Shown piece after piece: positions 8,686 to 15,648 of a stretch of 25,806 nt of DNA (its first letter is position 1; each line of letters begins with the position of its first letter). Below the pieces are notes generated by a model, which saw only the letters and a list, made by a program, of their open reading frames with translations, made no database searches and was not told the origin of the DNA. Position numbers and translations under genes: made by a program. The stretch comes from Pseudomonadota bacterium (GTDB lineage Bacteria; Pseudomonadota; Alphaproteobacteria; UBA8366; JADFVY01): NCBI GenBank assembly GCA_015222795.1, contig JADFVY010000318.1, positions 1-25,806 on the forward strand, written 5' to 3'.

Positions 8686-8701
8686 CATAATATACATTAT
8701 G
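8686..8701. repeat. AT-rich inverted repeat downstream of the MBL gene
   Basis: CATAAT (8686-8691) and ATTATG (8696-8701) form a perfect 6-bp dyad around ATAC. It sits in a strikingly AT-rich island (about 8641-8745) inside otherwise GC-rich DNA. The function is unknown; CATAAT could also be a plus-strand -10 element. Confidence 0.4.
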
Positions 8702-8761
8702 CGATTAATAGATATACAAATACCGCACCAAAATCACTTACTCTTCCGCCCGCCGGAACAC

Positions 8762-8797
8762 AAAAAACCGCGCCGGAATTAACCAGGCGCGGATTTT
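8762..8797 (-). terminator. Rho-independent terminator, mainly for the XRE gene
   Basis: CCGCGCC (8768-8774) and GGCGCGG (8786-8792) form a perfect 7-bp GC stem around an 11-nt loop. Six A residues (8762-8767) on the left give a U-tract on the minus strand, 24 nt past the XRE stop. The right side reads ATTTT, so weak termination of plus-strand transcription from the MBL operon is also possible. Confidence 0.85.
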
Positions 8798-8820
8798 GTG
8801 TAACGAAGATTGTAACCGGA

Positions 8821-9135
8821 TCAGTCGGGCGGGATATGTGCCAGTTCACCGTGATGCGGTGTAGGCCGATATTTAACCGCTGAAAAATCAGCATTCGGGA
8901 AAATAATGCGCAGTGCTTCAACGTCGGTGCGGCTCATTCCCTCGGTACCGGTTTCCCATACATTGACCCGCGCCGTGTCGACGCCAAGCATCTGGGCGAG
9001 TTGGTCTGCCGCAAGGCCCGCCCCCTCGCGTGTGTCGCGGATCAGCGAGGCCAAGCGCGGGCAGCCGTTATTGCGCCCCTCGCCACGGTTTTTCCAAATC
9101 AGTTCGTCGAGATTGTATGACGCTCCACGTGCCAT
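8821..9135 (-). CDS. XRE-family helix-turn-helix regulator (small)
   Basis: The chosen start gives 104 residues. The middle (about residues 26-80) reads as an XRE/Cro-type helix-turn-helix: LASLIRDTREGAGLAADQLA, then QMLGVDTARVNVWETG, then EALRIIF. This suggests a DNA-binding repressor or activator, with a short tail of unknown role. The ATG at 9135 is preferred because CTCC/GGAG (9145-9148) lies 9 nt upstream. An in-frame TTG at 9189 would give 122 residues but shows no ribosome site. A strong terminator follows. The gene lies 99 nt downstream of another small minus-strand gene and may share its promoter. The target is unknown; a palindrome at 9556-9567 is a candidate. Confidence 0.75.
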   Translation of the reverse strand: MARGASYNLDELIWKNRGEGRNNGCPRLASLIRDTREGAGLAADQLAQMLGVDTARVNVWETGTEGMSRTDVEALRIIFPNADFSAVKYRPTPHHGELAHIPPD

Positions 9136-9234
9136 CTTGCGTATCTCCGCCAAGTTAAATTCGAAGTCAGACCCTATTTTATGACTCAAACAGTTAACGT
9201 GATGTTGACGCGGTAAAATTTTCGTAGCCGGGCT

Positions 9235-9501
9235 TCATCCGTACAAATCACGGTCACGAAACCATGACTTCACAAATATCGCCAACAGGCGCTGGGCCTC
9301 GGTATTATGGGTGGCGTACTGGATCAGTCCCTTGGCGGTGTAGGCGGAGAATGACACCGCCTCTGCCTTGCCGCGCAGATTAAACACGCGTGCGATTTCA
9401 TCCAGATCGTCATGCACCAGCCTTCGGGCCATGACGTTAAGTTGGGTCTTCGTGAAACGGTTCTTGGCGCGCCAGCGGCGTTGTGATGCGTTCGTCGCCA
9501 T
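9235..9501 (-). CDS. Small basic protein of unknown function
   Basis: I do not recognise this 88-residue protein. It is rich in Arg and Lys at the N terminus (QRRWRAKNRFTKTQ), followed by predicted helices (LNVMARRLVHDDLDEIARVF, AEAQRLLAIFVKSWF). There is no signal peptide or membrane segment. The N-terminal basic patch could bind nucleic acid, but this is a guess. The ATG at 9501 is chosen because AGGAAAGGA lies just upstream; the longer frame to 9576 adds 25 residues and would run through the probable promoter. It is encoded ahead of the XRE gene on the same strand, between the MBL gene and mazG, and may form a two-gene unit with it. Confidence 0.65.
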   Translation of the reverse strand: MATNASQRRWRAKNRFTKTQLNVMARRLVHDDLDEIARVFNLRGKAEAVSFSAYTAKGLIQYATHNTEAQRLLAIFVKSWFRDRDLYG

Positions 9502-9555
9502 CGGTTCGTCCTTTCCTGGCTGCCGCGTTACGATTTCAGGATTCGCGGTTGTTGG

Positions 9556-9567
9556 TCTACTAGTAGA
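9556..9567. promoter_or_regulatory. Perfect 12-bp palindrome, candidate operator
   Basis: TCTACTAGTAGA is a perfect palindrome. It lies directly downstream of a minus-strand -10-like hexamer and would overlap the transcription start, a classic repressor position. The XRE protein encoded downstream is an obvious candidate ligand. This is inference from position. Confidence 0.45.
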
Positions 9568-9568
9568 T

Positions 9569-9596
9569 AGTATCATGCCATTTGGGACGTTGTCGA
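9569..9596 (-). promoter_or_regulatory. Candidate promoter of the 88-residue protein gene
   Basis: On the minus strand TCGACA (9591-9596, 5 of 6 to TTGACA) and GATACT (9569-9574, 4 of 6 to TATAAT) are 16 bp apart. The start would fall near 9562, inside the palindrome, about 60 nt before the ATG at 9501. Confidence 0.4.
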
Positions 9597-9674
9597 TGGC
9601 TTTGCTGTTTCCATTCTTTCGCCAGCGTTTAGTCTGTGCCCGACAATAGTAACTGAAAACGAAACGGCATTCCG

Positions 9675-10499
9675 ATGAGCAAACAAACCGACCGCCTGCT
9701 GGAAATCATGACGAAACTCCGGGACCCCGATGGCGGGTGTCCCTGGGATCTGGAGCAGAATTTCGCCAGCATCGCGCCCTACACGATCGAAGAGGCCTAT
9801 GAAGTTGCCGAGGCCATTACCCGTAATGACATGAATGAACTTCGCGATGAGCTTGGCGACCTTTTATTACAGGTGGTTTTCCACGCCCGCATGGCCGAGG
9901 AAGAGAAACTTTTCGATTTCGAGGCTGTCGCCGAGGCGATTTCCGACAAGATGGTACGACGCCACCCCCATGTATTTGCGGGCGAAACAGTGGAGTCCAC
10001 GGCCGCCCAGACCGTGTCCTGGGAGACCCAGAAAGCGGAGGAACGCGCCGCCAAGGCTGCCACCGACGGGCGCGAAGCCAGCGCCATTGACGGGGTTTCG
10101 GTCGCCCTGCCCGCCCAGACACGCGCGGTAAAGCTAGCGCGCCGCGCCGCGCGTGTCGGCTTCGACTGGCCGGATACGCTCTCGGTATTTGCCAAACTGG
10201 ACGAGGAAATCGGCGAGCTGCGCCAGGAGATAAAAGATGGCGCCGATCCCGCCCGCATGGAAGATGAACTGGGCGACGTGCTGTTCTCGGTCGCCAATCT
10301 GGCCCGCCATCTGGATATCGACCCGGAGGCAGCCCTGCGCCGAACCAACGCCAAGTTCGAGTACCGCTTCCGATATGTGGAAAGTCGCCTGCGGGAGGTT
10401 GGCCGCGCGCTGGAGGAAGCCTCTCTGGAAGAGATGGACCGGCTGTGGGAAGAAGCCAAGACGGCCGCGCCCTCCCCTGCCCCCTTTCCCGCCAAATAG
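9675..10499 (+). CDS. mazG: Nucleoside triphosphate pyrophosphohydrolase MazG
   Basis: The 274-residue enzyme hydrolyses nucleoside triphosphates to monophosphate and pyrophosphate; MazG proteins clean nucleotide pools and can lower ppGpp. It has the two tandem MazG domains of the E. coli type. The first carries PDGGCPWDLEQ, EEAYE (residues 39-43) and ELGDLL (59-64), which supply the magnesium-binding acidic residues. The second carries KLDEEIGELRQEI and EDELGDVLFSVANLARHL. The linker DGREASAIDGVS is normal. The gene faces the hfq-hflX group head on, although in many relatives mazG follows hflX on the same strand. No strong ribosome site is visible before the ATG. A terminator follows directly. 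Confidence 0.95.
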   Translation: MSKQTDRLLEIMTKLRDPDGGCPWDLEQNFASIAPYTIEEAYEVAEAITRNDMNELRDELGDLLLQVVFHARMAEEEKLFDFEAVAEAISDKMVRRHPHVFAGETVESTAAQTVSWETQKAEERAAKAATDGREASAIDGVSVALPAQTRAVKLARRAARVGFDWPDTLSVFAKLDEEIGELRQEIKDGADPARMEDELGDVLFSVANLARHLDIDPEAALRRTNAKFEYRFRYVESRLREVGRALEEASLEEMDRLWEEAKTAAPSPAPFPAK

Positions 10500-10500
10500 A

Positions 10501-10533
10501 AAAGGCCGGCCGAGTTTCCCCGGCCGGACCTTT
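10501..10533 (+). terminator. Terminator between convergent mazG and oxidoreductase genes
   Basis: CCGGCCG (10506-10512) pairs with CGGCCGG (10521-10527) around an 8-nt loop. Beyond a one-base bulge, AAAGG pairs with CCTTT. It starts one base after the mazG stop. A-rich bases on the left and TTT on the right allow it to act in both directions, also ending the minus-strand gene at 10559. Confidence 0.75.
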
Positions 10534-10558
10534 CCGCGTTAATGTGGTGGCCGGTGCG

Positions 10559-11428
10559 TCAGTCGTTGGCCAGCAGATGCATCAGGCTGGAGGTATCCCA
10601 GCGTTTGCCGCCGCGGGCCTGGACCTGGGCGTAGAACTGGTCGATCAGCGCTGTCGCCGGCAAGCGGGCGCCGTTGTTTTCGGCTTCCTCCAGGCAAATC
10701 GCCAGATCCTTGCGCATCCAGTCGACCGCAAAGCCGAACTCGAACTCGCCGCGGCACATGGTGCTACCGCGATTTTCCATCTGCCAGGATTGGGCCGCGC
10801 CCTTTGAGATCACGTCCAGCACTTTTTCCATGTCCAGGCCCGCTTTCGACCCGAAATTCATGGCCTCGGACAGGCCCTGCATCAATCCGGCGATGCAAAT
10901 CTGGTTGACCATCTTGGTCAGTTGCCCCGATCCGACGGGCCCAAGAAGTGTTACCGCCCGCGCATAACAGTCGATCACGGGCTGGGCCGCATCGAATACA
11001 TCCTGGTCGCCGCCGCACATCACGGTCAGCGCGCCGTTCTGCGCACCGGCCTCGCCGCCGGAAACCGGGGCATCGATGAATTTCAGGCCGCGGCTCTTCG
11101 CTTCTTCGTACAATTCGCGCGCCACGTCGGCCGACGCGGTGGTGTTGTCCACCAGGGTGGCGCCAGCCTTCATGCCGGCGAGTATGCCGTTATCGCCCAG
11201 CACCACGCCGCGCAGATCGTTATCGTTGCCGACGCAGCAGAACACGAAGTCGCAGCCGTCGGCGGCCTGGCGGGGCGTCGGGGCGGACGCGCCGCCATGC
11301 TGCTTGACCCAGGCGTCGGCCTTTGCGGCGGTGCGATTATAGACGGTAACGTCATGGCCGCCGGACTTCAGATGTCCGGCCATGTGGTATCCCATGACGC
11401 CAAGGCCGATGAAGGCAACCTTGGACAT
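10559..11428 (-). CDS. NAD(P)-dependent 3-hydroxyisobutyrate-dehydrogenase-family oxidoreductase
   Basis: The 289-residue protein belongs to the beta-hydroxyacid dehydrogenase family (3-hydroxyisobutyrate dehydrogenase, tartronate semialdehyde reductase, GLYR1-like). The Rossmann motif GLGVMG is at residues 8-13. The substrate-binding segment DAPVSGGEAGAQNG is at about 119-132, and the catalytic lysine is probably K172 in GSGQLTKMVNQ. The all-helical C-terminal domain is complete. A strong GGAGG ribosome site precedes the ATG. Substrate and pathway cannot be assigned: no valine-degradation or glyoxylate genes are adjacent. It follows the IMPase-family gene by 149 bp, a gap holding a palindromic element, so it may have its own promoter. 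Confidence 0.9.
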   Translation of the reverse strand: MSKVAFIGLGVMGYHMAGHLKSGGHDVTVYNRTAAKADAWVKQHGGASAPTPRQAADGCDFVFCCVGNDNDLRGVVLGDNGILAGMKAGATLVDNTTASADVARELYEEAKSRGLKFIDAPVSGGEAGAQNGALTVMCGGDQDVFDAAQPVIDCYARAVTLLGPVGSGQLTKMVNQICIAGLMQGLSEAMNFGSKAGLDMEKVLDVISKGAAQSWQMENRGSTMCRGEFEFGFAVDWMRKDLAICLEEAENNGARLPATALIDQFYAQVQARGGKRWDTSSLMHLLAND

Positions 11429-11495
11429 AATATTTATCCTCCAGAAAATCGGTGTGGGGTGGTTATGTGGAAATGCGCGCGCATCCTAGAGCATC

Positions 11496-11539
11496 ATCCG
11501 ATCTATTGGAATCGCTTATGCGGTTCCGTTTGATCGAAT
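11496..11539. repeat. Imperfect 20-bp-arm palindromic intergenic element
   Basis: Arms 11496-11515 and 11520-11539 flank the loop TTAT. By eye 15 of 20 positions pair, including the inner GGAATCGC/GCGGTTCC (one G-U) and an outer GATC/GATC. The flanking TAGAGCAT just before it resembles dispersed palindromic repeats found in many alphaproteobacterial genomes (from memory). I saw no second copy in this window. Confidence 0.5.
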
Positions 11540-11577
11540 ATTGCCCTAATCACGCGCCGCCACAATCTCAATGAGAC

Positions 11578-12384
11578 TCAGGCCGAATTCAGGAAGTTTT
11601 TTATCCGTTCCCAACTTTCCGGGTCGCTGACGGACAATATTCCTTCCTCCCGTCCGGTCGCCTGGTAGGGCCGGCCGTCCAGCCGCGCGGTATGGCCGCC
11701 GGCCTCGGCGAGCAACAGCACCCCGGCCGCATGATCCCACGGCCACAGCCGGTTATAGAGCGAGAAATGTTTGGTCCCGCCGGCCAGCGCCAAATAATCA
11801 TGCGCGGCGCAGCGATAGCTGAATGTTTTCTTGAATCGCCTGCCCGCTTCGCGAACGGCCTTGCGCCGGCTGTCCGGGAAGTAACCGACATTCAATGTGC
11901 CGATCATTTGTTCCAGCGCCGCCGCGGGCGCGGGTTTCATCCGCTCGCCATCCAGCCAGGCTCCCTCGCCCGCCAATGCGGCCGCGGTTCTCCCGGTACA
12001 GGGATCGTGAATCCAGCCGGCCCGGGCGATTCCCTTGACCAGATAGCAGATAATGATTCCGAAAACCCGCTGGCCCTCGGCAAAATTGGCGGTGCCATCG
12101 ACGGGGTCGACCAGCCAGACCGGATCGTCGCCCTGCAAATAATTCAGGATTTTCGGGTCCTTCGAAACCGCTTCCTCGCCAACGACGGCCGACCCGGGAA
12201 CGATATCGGACAACAGCCGCGTCAACCTGTGTTCGGCCTCGATATCGGCGACCGTGACTACTTCGCCTGGGTTCTTCTCGGAAATCTCATGGCGTTCCAG
12301 CCGCTGAAAGCGCGGCATGATATCTTCCTCGGCGGCTTCGCGGATGGCCGCGATCACTTTGTCTGAATCGGGAGCAAGGGGCAT
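11578..12384 (-). CDS. Inositol monophosphatase family phosphatase
   Basis: The 268-residue protein has the fold and metal site of the IMPase/FBPase/CysQ/HisN superfamily. Visible motifs are VVGEEA (E70, E71), WLVDPVDGTANF (D93, D96 and the GT that binds phosphate) and WPWDHAAGVLLLAEAGG (D217). These supply the Mg2+ ligands, so it should be an active phosphatase on small phosphate esters such as inositol phosphate, histidinol phosphate or PAP; the substrate is not fixed by sequence alone. It starts 6 nt after the hflX stop, so it is almost certainly co-transcribed with hfq-hflX. An ATG at 12384 fits the family start. Confidence 0.9.
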   Translation of the reverse strand: MPLAPDSDKVIAAIREAAEEDIMPRFQRLERHEISEKNPGEVVTVADIEAEHRLTRLLSDIVPGSAVVGEEAVSKDPKILNYLQGDDPVWLVDPVDGTANFAEGQRVFGIIICYLVKGIARAGWIHDPCTGRTAAALAGEGAWLDGERMKPAPAAALEQMIGTLNVGYFPDSRRKAVREAGRRFKKTFSYRCAAHDYLALAGGTKHFSLYNRLWPWDHAAGVLLLAEAGGHTARLDGRPYQATGREEGILSVSDPESWERIKNFLNSA

Positions 12385-12390
12385 CGCGGA

Positions 12391-13704
12391 TCAAACGTCT
12401 TGAATATGAAACTGGTTGCGGAAACGCGCTTCGTCGGCGACATCCAGGGAGACGACCAGATGAGCCTCCATCCCCTCGTCCCGGCGTTCAAGAATTTCAC
12501 CATGACGATACAGCCAGGCCAATGCCGCGCCGTCGGCCAGATTGATGTCCAGATCGACTACATGGCGATTTTCCGACAGGCGCTTGTCGATCGCCGCAAG
12601 CAACCCGTCACACCCGGCACCGTCCAGGGCCGAAAGCGCAACCATGTCAGTCTCGCGCGCGATCCGGTTATCGAGGGCCTCGCGGGTGTCACCATCCAGC
12701 AGATCCATCTTGTTCAATGCCTCGATAAGTCTCGCATCCTCGAGACCCAGCCCGGCCAGTACTTTCTCGACATCAAGTTTCTGCCCCTCGCTGTCGGGCG
12801 AGGCGATATCGCGAACATGAACGATGACGTCGGCTTCCAGAACTTCTTCCAGGGTGGCGTGGAACGCGGCCACCAGCTGGGTGGGCAGGTCGGAGATAAA
12901 ACCGACCGTATCCGACAGAACGACTTTGCGTCCGGACGGCAATGTAAGCGACCGCATTGTCGGATCAAGCGTCGCAAACAGCATGTCGCGCGCCATGACC
13001 TTGGCGTTGGTAAGCCGGTTGAACAGCGTGGATTTGCCGGCGTTGGTGTAACCGACCAGCGCCACCACCGGATAGGGCACCCTGCGGCGCGCGGCGCGAT
13101 GAAGAGCCCGGGTGCGCTTTACCTCGTCGAGGTCGCGTCGCAGACGCGCGATTCTCTGGCCGATCAGCCGCCGGTCAATTTCCAGCTGGCTTTCGCCCGG
13201 TCCGCCCAGGAAGCCAAAGCCACCGCGCTGCCTCTCAAGATGGGTCCAGCTTCGCACCAGGCGGGATCGCTGATAGTTCAGGGCCGCAAGTTCCACCTGC
13301 AGTCGGCCTTCATGGGTGCGTGCCCGCGCACCGAAAATTTCCAGGATAAGTCCCGTCCGGTCGATTACCTTGGCATTCCAAGCCCGTTCGAGATTGCGCT
13401 GCTGGATCGGCGCCAGCGCGGCGTCAATCACGACCAGGCCAATTTCCTGAACCTCGATAAAATCGCCGAAACGCTCAACCACCCCTTTTCCCAGGAAGGT
13501 CGAGGGCCGCACTTTCGCGGTACGCACGGCCTCGGCATGGACGACTTCAAGATCAATCGCCCGGGCAAGTCCAGCCGCTTCGTCGAGACGCGGTATCGGG
13601 TCACGCGCCAACACTCCGTTAACAACAACGGGGTGCAGGACAAGCGCGCGGCCCGTACTGCCTTCGATTCGGTCTTGCTCTCCCGTCACTCGGGATGCGG
13701 CCAA
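12391..13704 (-). CDS. hflX: Ribosome-associated GTPase HflX
   Basis: The 437-residue GTPase binds the 50S subunit and splits stalled or stressed ribosomes. The N-terminal HflX domain ends with the conserved GGFGFLGGPGESQLE segment (about residues 151-165), followed by a helical stretch. The G domain has G1 GYTNAGKST (208-216), the TLDPT switch I (235-239), G3 DTVGF (245-249) and NKMD (G4). A C-terminal domain follows. The start is TTG at 13704, immediately after the hfq TAA stop with no spacer. A GTG five codons later (13689) is an alternative, and no ATG or clear ribosome site is seen, so translation probably depends on ribosomes ending hfq. The hfq-hflX pairing is conserved in proteobacteria. 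Confidence 0.95.
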   Translation of the reverse strand: MAASRVTGEQDRIEGSTGRALVLHPVVVNGVLARDPIPRLDEAAGLARAIDLEVVHAEAVRTAKVRPSTFLGKGVVERFGDFIEVQEIGLVVIDAALAPIQQRNLERAWNAKVIDRTGLILEIFGARARTHEGRLQVELAALNYQRSRLVRSWTHLERQRGGFGFLGGPGESQLEIDRRLIGQRIARLRRDLDEVKRTRALHRAARRRVPYPVVALVGYTNAGKSTLFNRLTNAKVMARDMLFATLDPTMRSLTLPSGRKVVLSDTVGFISDLPTQLVAAFHATLEEVLEADVIVHVRDIASPDSEGQKLDVEKVLAGLGLEDARLIEALNKMDLLDGDTREALDNRIARETDMVALSALDGAGCDGLLAAIDKRLSENRHVVDLDINLADGAALAWLYRHGEILERRDEGMEAHLVVSLDVADEARFRNQFHIQDV

Positions 13705-13989
13705 TTAATCAGCGGACGCTGTCTCCGCTTCAGGCTCCGGCTCGGCCTCGGCGGTCTTCTCCGGCTCGAACAACTGAACCGGCTGCGCCGGCATTACCGT
13801 GGAAATCGCATGCTTGTACACAAGCTGTGAATGCGCGTCCCGCCTCAGCAATACGGAAAAATTATCGAACCAGGTGATAATACCCTGAAGTTTGACGCCG
13901 TTTACCAGAAACACGGTAACCGGCATCTTGTTCTTCCGGACATTATTGAGGAATACGTCCTGCACGTTTTGACTTTTTTCTGATGACAT
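13705..13989 (-). CDS. hfq: RNA chaperone Hfq
   Basis: This 94-residue Sm-like protein forms a hexamer that binds small RNAs and A-rich mRNA segments and promotes their pairing. Sm1 covers about residues 9-45 (QDVFLNNVRKNKMPVTVFLVNG). Sm2 contains the signature YKHAISTVMP (Y58, K59, H60). The tail from about residue 70 is a short acidic extension with repeated Glu-Pro/Ala units, unlike the long E. coli tail. The gene directly abuts hflX. The 119-bp gap upstream holds a candidate promoter and a leader hairpin. In alphaproteobacteria Hfq (NrfA) affects nitrogen regulation, so its place downstream of the ntr genes is fitting. Confidence 0.97.
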   Translation of the reverse strand: MSSEKSQNVQDVFLNNVRKNKMPVTVFLVNGVKLQGIITWFDNFSVLLRRDAHSQLVYKHAISTVMPAQPVQLFEPEKTAEAEPEPEAETASAD

Positions 13990-14018
13990 TTTCTTGCCCC
14001 GAGTTTTTAGTTTGTTTG

Positions 14019-14043
14019 GATGCCCCGCCCCTGCTTGGGCATC
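14019..14043 (-). promoter_or_regulatory. Stem-loop in the hfq leader
   Basis: GATGCCC (14019-14025) and GGGCATC (14037-14043) form a perfect 7-bp stem around an 11-nt loop, 30 nt upstream of the hfq ATG. No U-tract follows on either strand, so it does not look like a terminator. It could be a translational control or RNA-stability element. The A-rich spacer CAAACAAACTAAAAA between it and the start is the kind of sequence the distal face of Hfq binds. Confidence 0.45.
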
Positions 14044-14053
14044 TTACCATGTA

Positions 14054-14083
14054 TATATATGGTCCAGATTACCGGGAGCGCAA
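14054..14083 (-). promoter_or_regulatory. Candidate hfq promoter
   Basis: On the minus strand TTGCGC (14078-14083) and TATATA (14054-14059) are 18 bp apart, 65 bp before the hfq start. The -10 lies within a near-palindrome CCAT-N8-ATGG (14047-14062), and a perfect CGAAATTTCG palindrome (14086-14095) sits just upstream of the -35. An hfq promoter separate from the upstream aminotransferase/HAD genes is plausible. Confidence 0.4.
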
Positions 14084-14108
14084 ATCGAAATTTCGTGAAC
14101 GTCCAAAG

Positions 14109-14768
14109 TTACCACCTTGCTACGAGTTCTGTTACGTTGTTGCAACTATTAAAAACAAACTCAGGCGGCCAATCGCGAAATTCCTCGGCGTCATGATCCT
14201 CGCGATGTATTAAAACCGCCACGCAACCGGCACGATGCGCCGCTTCCATATCGATTCCCGAGTCGCCCACGATCCAGACATCTTTCCCCGCATTGCAACC
14301 AAAAGGGTCGAGCGCCAGTTCAAGCGCCTGACGCGCGGGTTTATCCTGTTGGGCGTCGCCCGCCCCGACCAGCGCCGCGAAATTGCCGCTCCATCCAAGA
14401 TGCTCCGCTTCGTCCCTGAGGTAACGGCCTGTCTTGTTACTCAGAATGGCCATTTCCATATCCACCGCCGTAAGGGCCGCCAGCATTTCCGCCGCGCCGG
14501 GGATCGGCGCCAAACGTTCTATGTGGTTGCGCTCAAAGGCCTCATAAAAAATATCACGGGCCTCGGTCCAGCGATCGCCAAACAGAACAGGAAAAGAATC
14601 GCGCAGGGATTGACGGACTCTTGCCTTTGTTTGCTCAAACGTCCAGGGCTCGTGATCCATTGCCCGCAGCGTGACCGACAGCGCCTCATGGATTGTCGGC
14701 CAGGTATCGACAAGGGTGTTGTCCCAGTCGAAAACGATAACCGACGGGCGCGCCGGATCGGCGTTCAT
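14109..14768 (-). CDS. HAD-superfamily hydrolase (phosphoglycolate phosphatase-like)
   Basis: The 219-residue protein has all four HAD motifs: DWDNT (nucleophile D14, acid D16), ILSNK (S110), K143 in QQDKPARQA, and VGDSGIDM (D169, D173). The inserted helical cap between motifs I and II is of the Gph/subfamily IA type. It probably removes phosphate from a small metabolite, but the substrate is unknown. Motif I has DWD rather than the usual DFD or DLD, which is tolerated. The start overlaps the aminotransferase stop by 4 bases (TCAT on the plus strand), so the two are probably translated together. No terminator is seen before hfq. Confidence 0.88.
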   Translation of the reverse strand: MNADPARPSVIVFDWDNTLVDTWPTIHEALSVTLRAMDHEPWTFEQTKARVRQSLRDSFPVLFGDRWTEARDIFYEAFERNHIERLAPIPGAAEMLAALTAVDMEMAILSNKTGRYLRDEAEHLGWSGNFAALVGAGDAQQDKPARQALELALDPFGCNAGKDVWIVGDSGIDMEAAHRAGCVAVLIHREDHDAEEFRDWPPEFVFNSCNNVTELVARW

Positions 14769-15628
14769 GCGCCCACCCGCAAGCCAGCCATATAATCGCG
14801 GTACCAGGCAAGCAACCGCTGCGCCAATGGCCCAGGCACGCCATCGCCCACCGGTTTACCGTCGATTCGCACCACGGGCGTCACGAATGAAGTGGCGCTG
14901 GTGACAAAGGCTTCGTTCGCCGCAAGCGCCTCGGCGACGGTGAAGGGGCGTTCCTCGAAATCCACACCCTCTTCCGCCGCGATCGCCAAAATGGTGCGGC
15001 GGGTAACGCCATGCAGAATATCGTCGCTGAGATGCCGGGTTATCAGCTTGCCGTTGCCGGTAACAATCCAGGCGTTGGAACTGGTGCCTTCTGTCACATT
15101 GCCCTCGTCATCCACCTGAAGCGCCTCATACGCGCCTGCCTCGGTGGCGGTTTGTTTGGCCAGGCAATTGGGCAGCAGATTGATCGTCTTGATATCGCGA
15201 CGGGCCCAGCGCTGATCGGGCACTGTAATAACCGAGACTCCGTCGGTGAATTTGGCTTGCCCGGTGAAGTTCATTCGCTTGGTTGTCATAACCAGTGCCG
15301 GGGACGCATCTGCCGGGAACGCGTGATTGCGCGGGGCGACACCCCGGGTGACCTGAATGTAGATCAGGCCGTCTCTTATGCCGTTCCGCCGCAATAATTC
15401 GTGGCATACCAGTTCAAGCGCCCGGCGGGACATCGGCATGGCGATACGCAATTCGGAAAGGGACCGTTCCAGCCGGTCAAGATGCTGGCTTTCATCGACC
15501 GGCCGCCCGGCGGCGACGGGAACTACCTCGTAGATGCCATCGGCAAATTGGTAGCCACGGTCTTCAATATGGATCGCGGCCCGGCCATGAGGCAAATATT
15601 GGCCGTTTACGTAGGCGTATCGTGGCAT
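14765..15628 (-). CDS. dat: D-amino-acid aminotransferase (PLP fold type IV)
   Basis: The 287-residue PLP enzyme belongs to the branched-chain/D-alanine aminotransferase and aminodeoxychorismate lyase fold. The PLP lysine is K147 in the RRDIKTINLLPN motif, and E180 in VTEGTSSN contacts the pyridine nitrogen. The opening EDRGYQFADGIYEV is characteristic of D-amino-acid aminotransferases. It would exchange amino groups between D-Ala, D-Glu and their keto acids, possibly feeding peptidoglycan precursors. Branched-chain or lyase activity cannot be excluded from sequence alone. The gene is 20 nt after trkA and overlaps the HAD gene by 4 bases. A trkA-adjacent aminotransferase of this type is common in alphaproteobacteria. 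Confidence 0.88.
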   Translation of the reverse strand: MPRYAYVNGQYLPHGRAAIHIEDRGYQFADGIYEVVPVAAGRPVDESQHLDRLERSLSELRIAMPMSRRALELVCHELLRRNGIRDGLIYIQVTRGVAPRNHAFPADASPALVMTTKRMNFTGQAKFTDGVSVITVPDQRWARRDIKTINLLPNCLAKQTATEAGAYEALQVDDEGNVTEGTSSNAWIVTGNGKLITRHLSDDILHGVTRRTILAIAAEEGVDFEERPFTVAEALAANEAFVTSATSFVTPVVRIDGKPVGDGVPGPLAQRLLAWYRDYMAGLRVGA

Positions 15629-15648
15629 TTCGTGTTCTCTCCGGCGGG

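Noticed and set aside
8656..8883. 75-codon plus-strand open frame after the MBL gene
   Set aside because: It runs through the terminator stem and into the antisense of the XRE gene; no ribosome site and no recognisable motif.
9368..9649. 93-codon plus-strand open frame opposite the small basic protein
   Set aside because: It is antisense to the 88-residue gene, which has a good ribosome site, and covers the putative operator; no domain seen.
12400..13830. 476-codon plus-strand open frame opposite hflX and part of hfq
   Set aside because: It is antisense to two well-supported genes and shows no recognisable domain, so it is a high-GC artefact.
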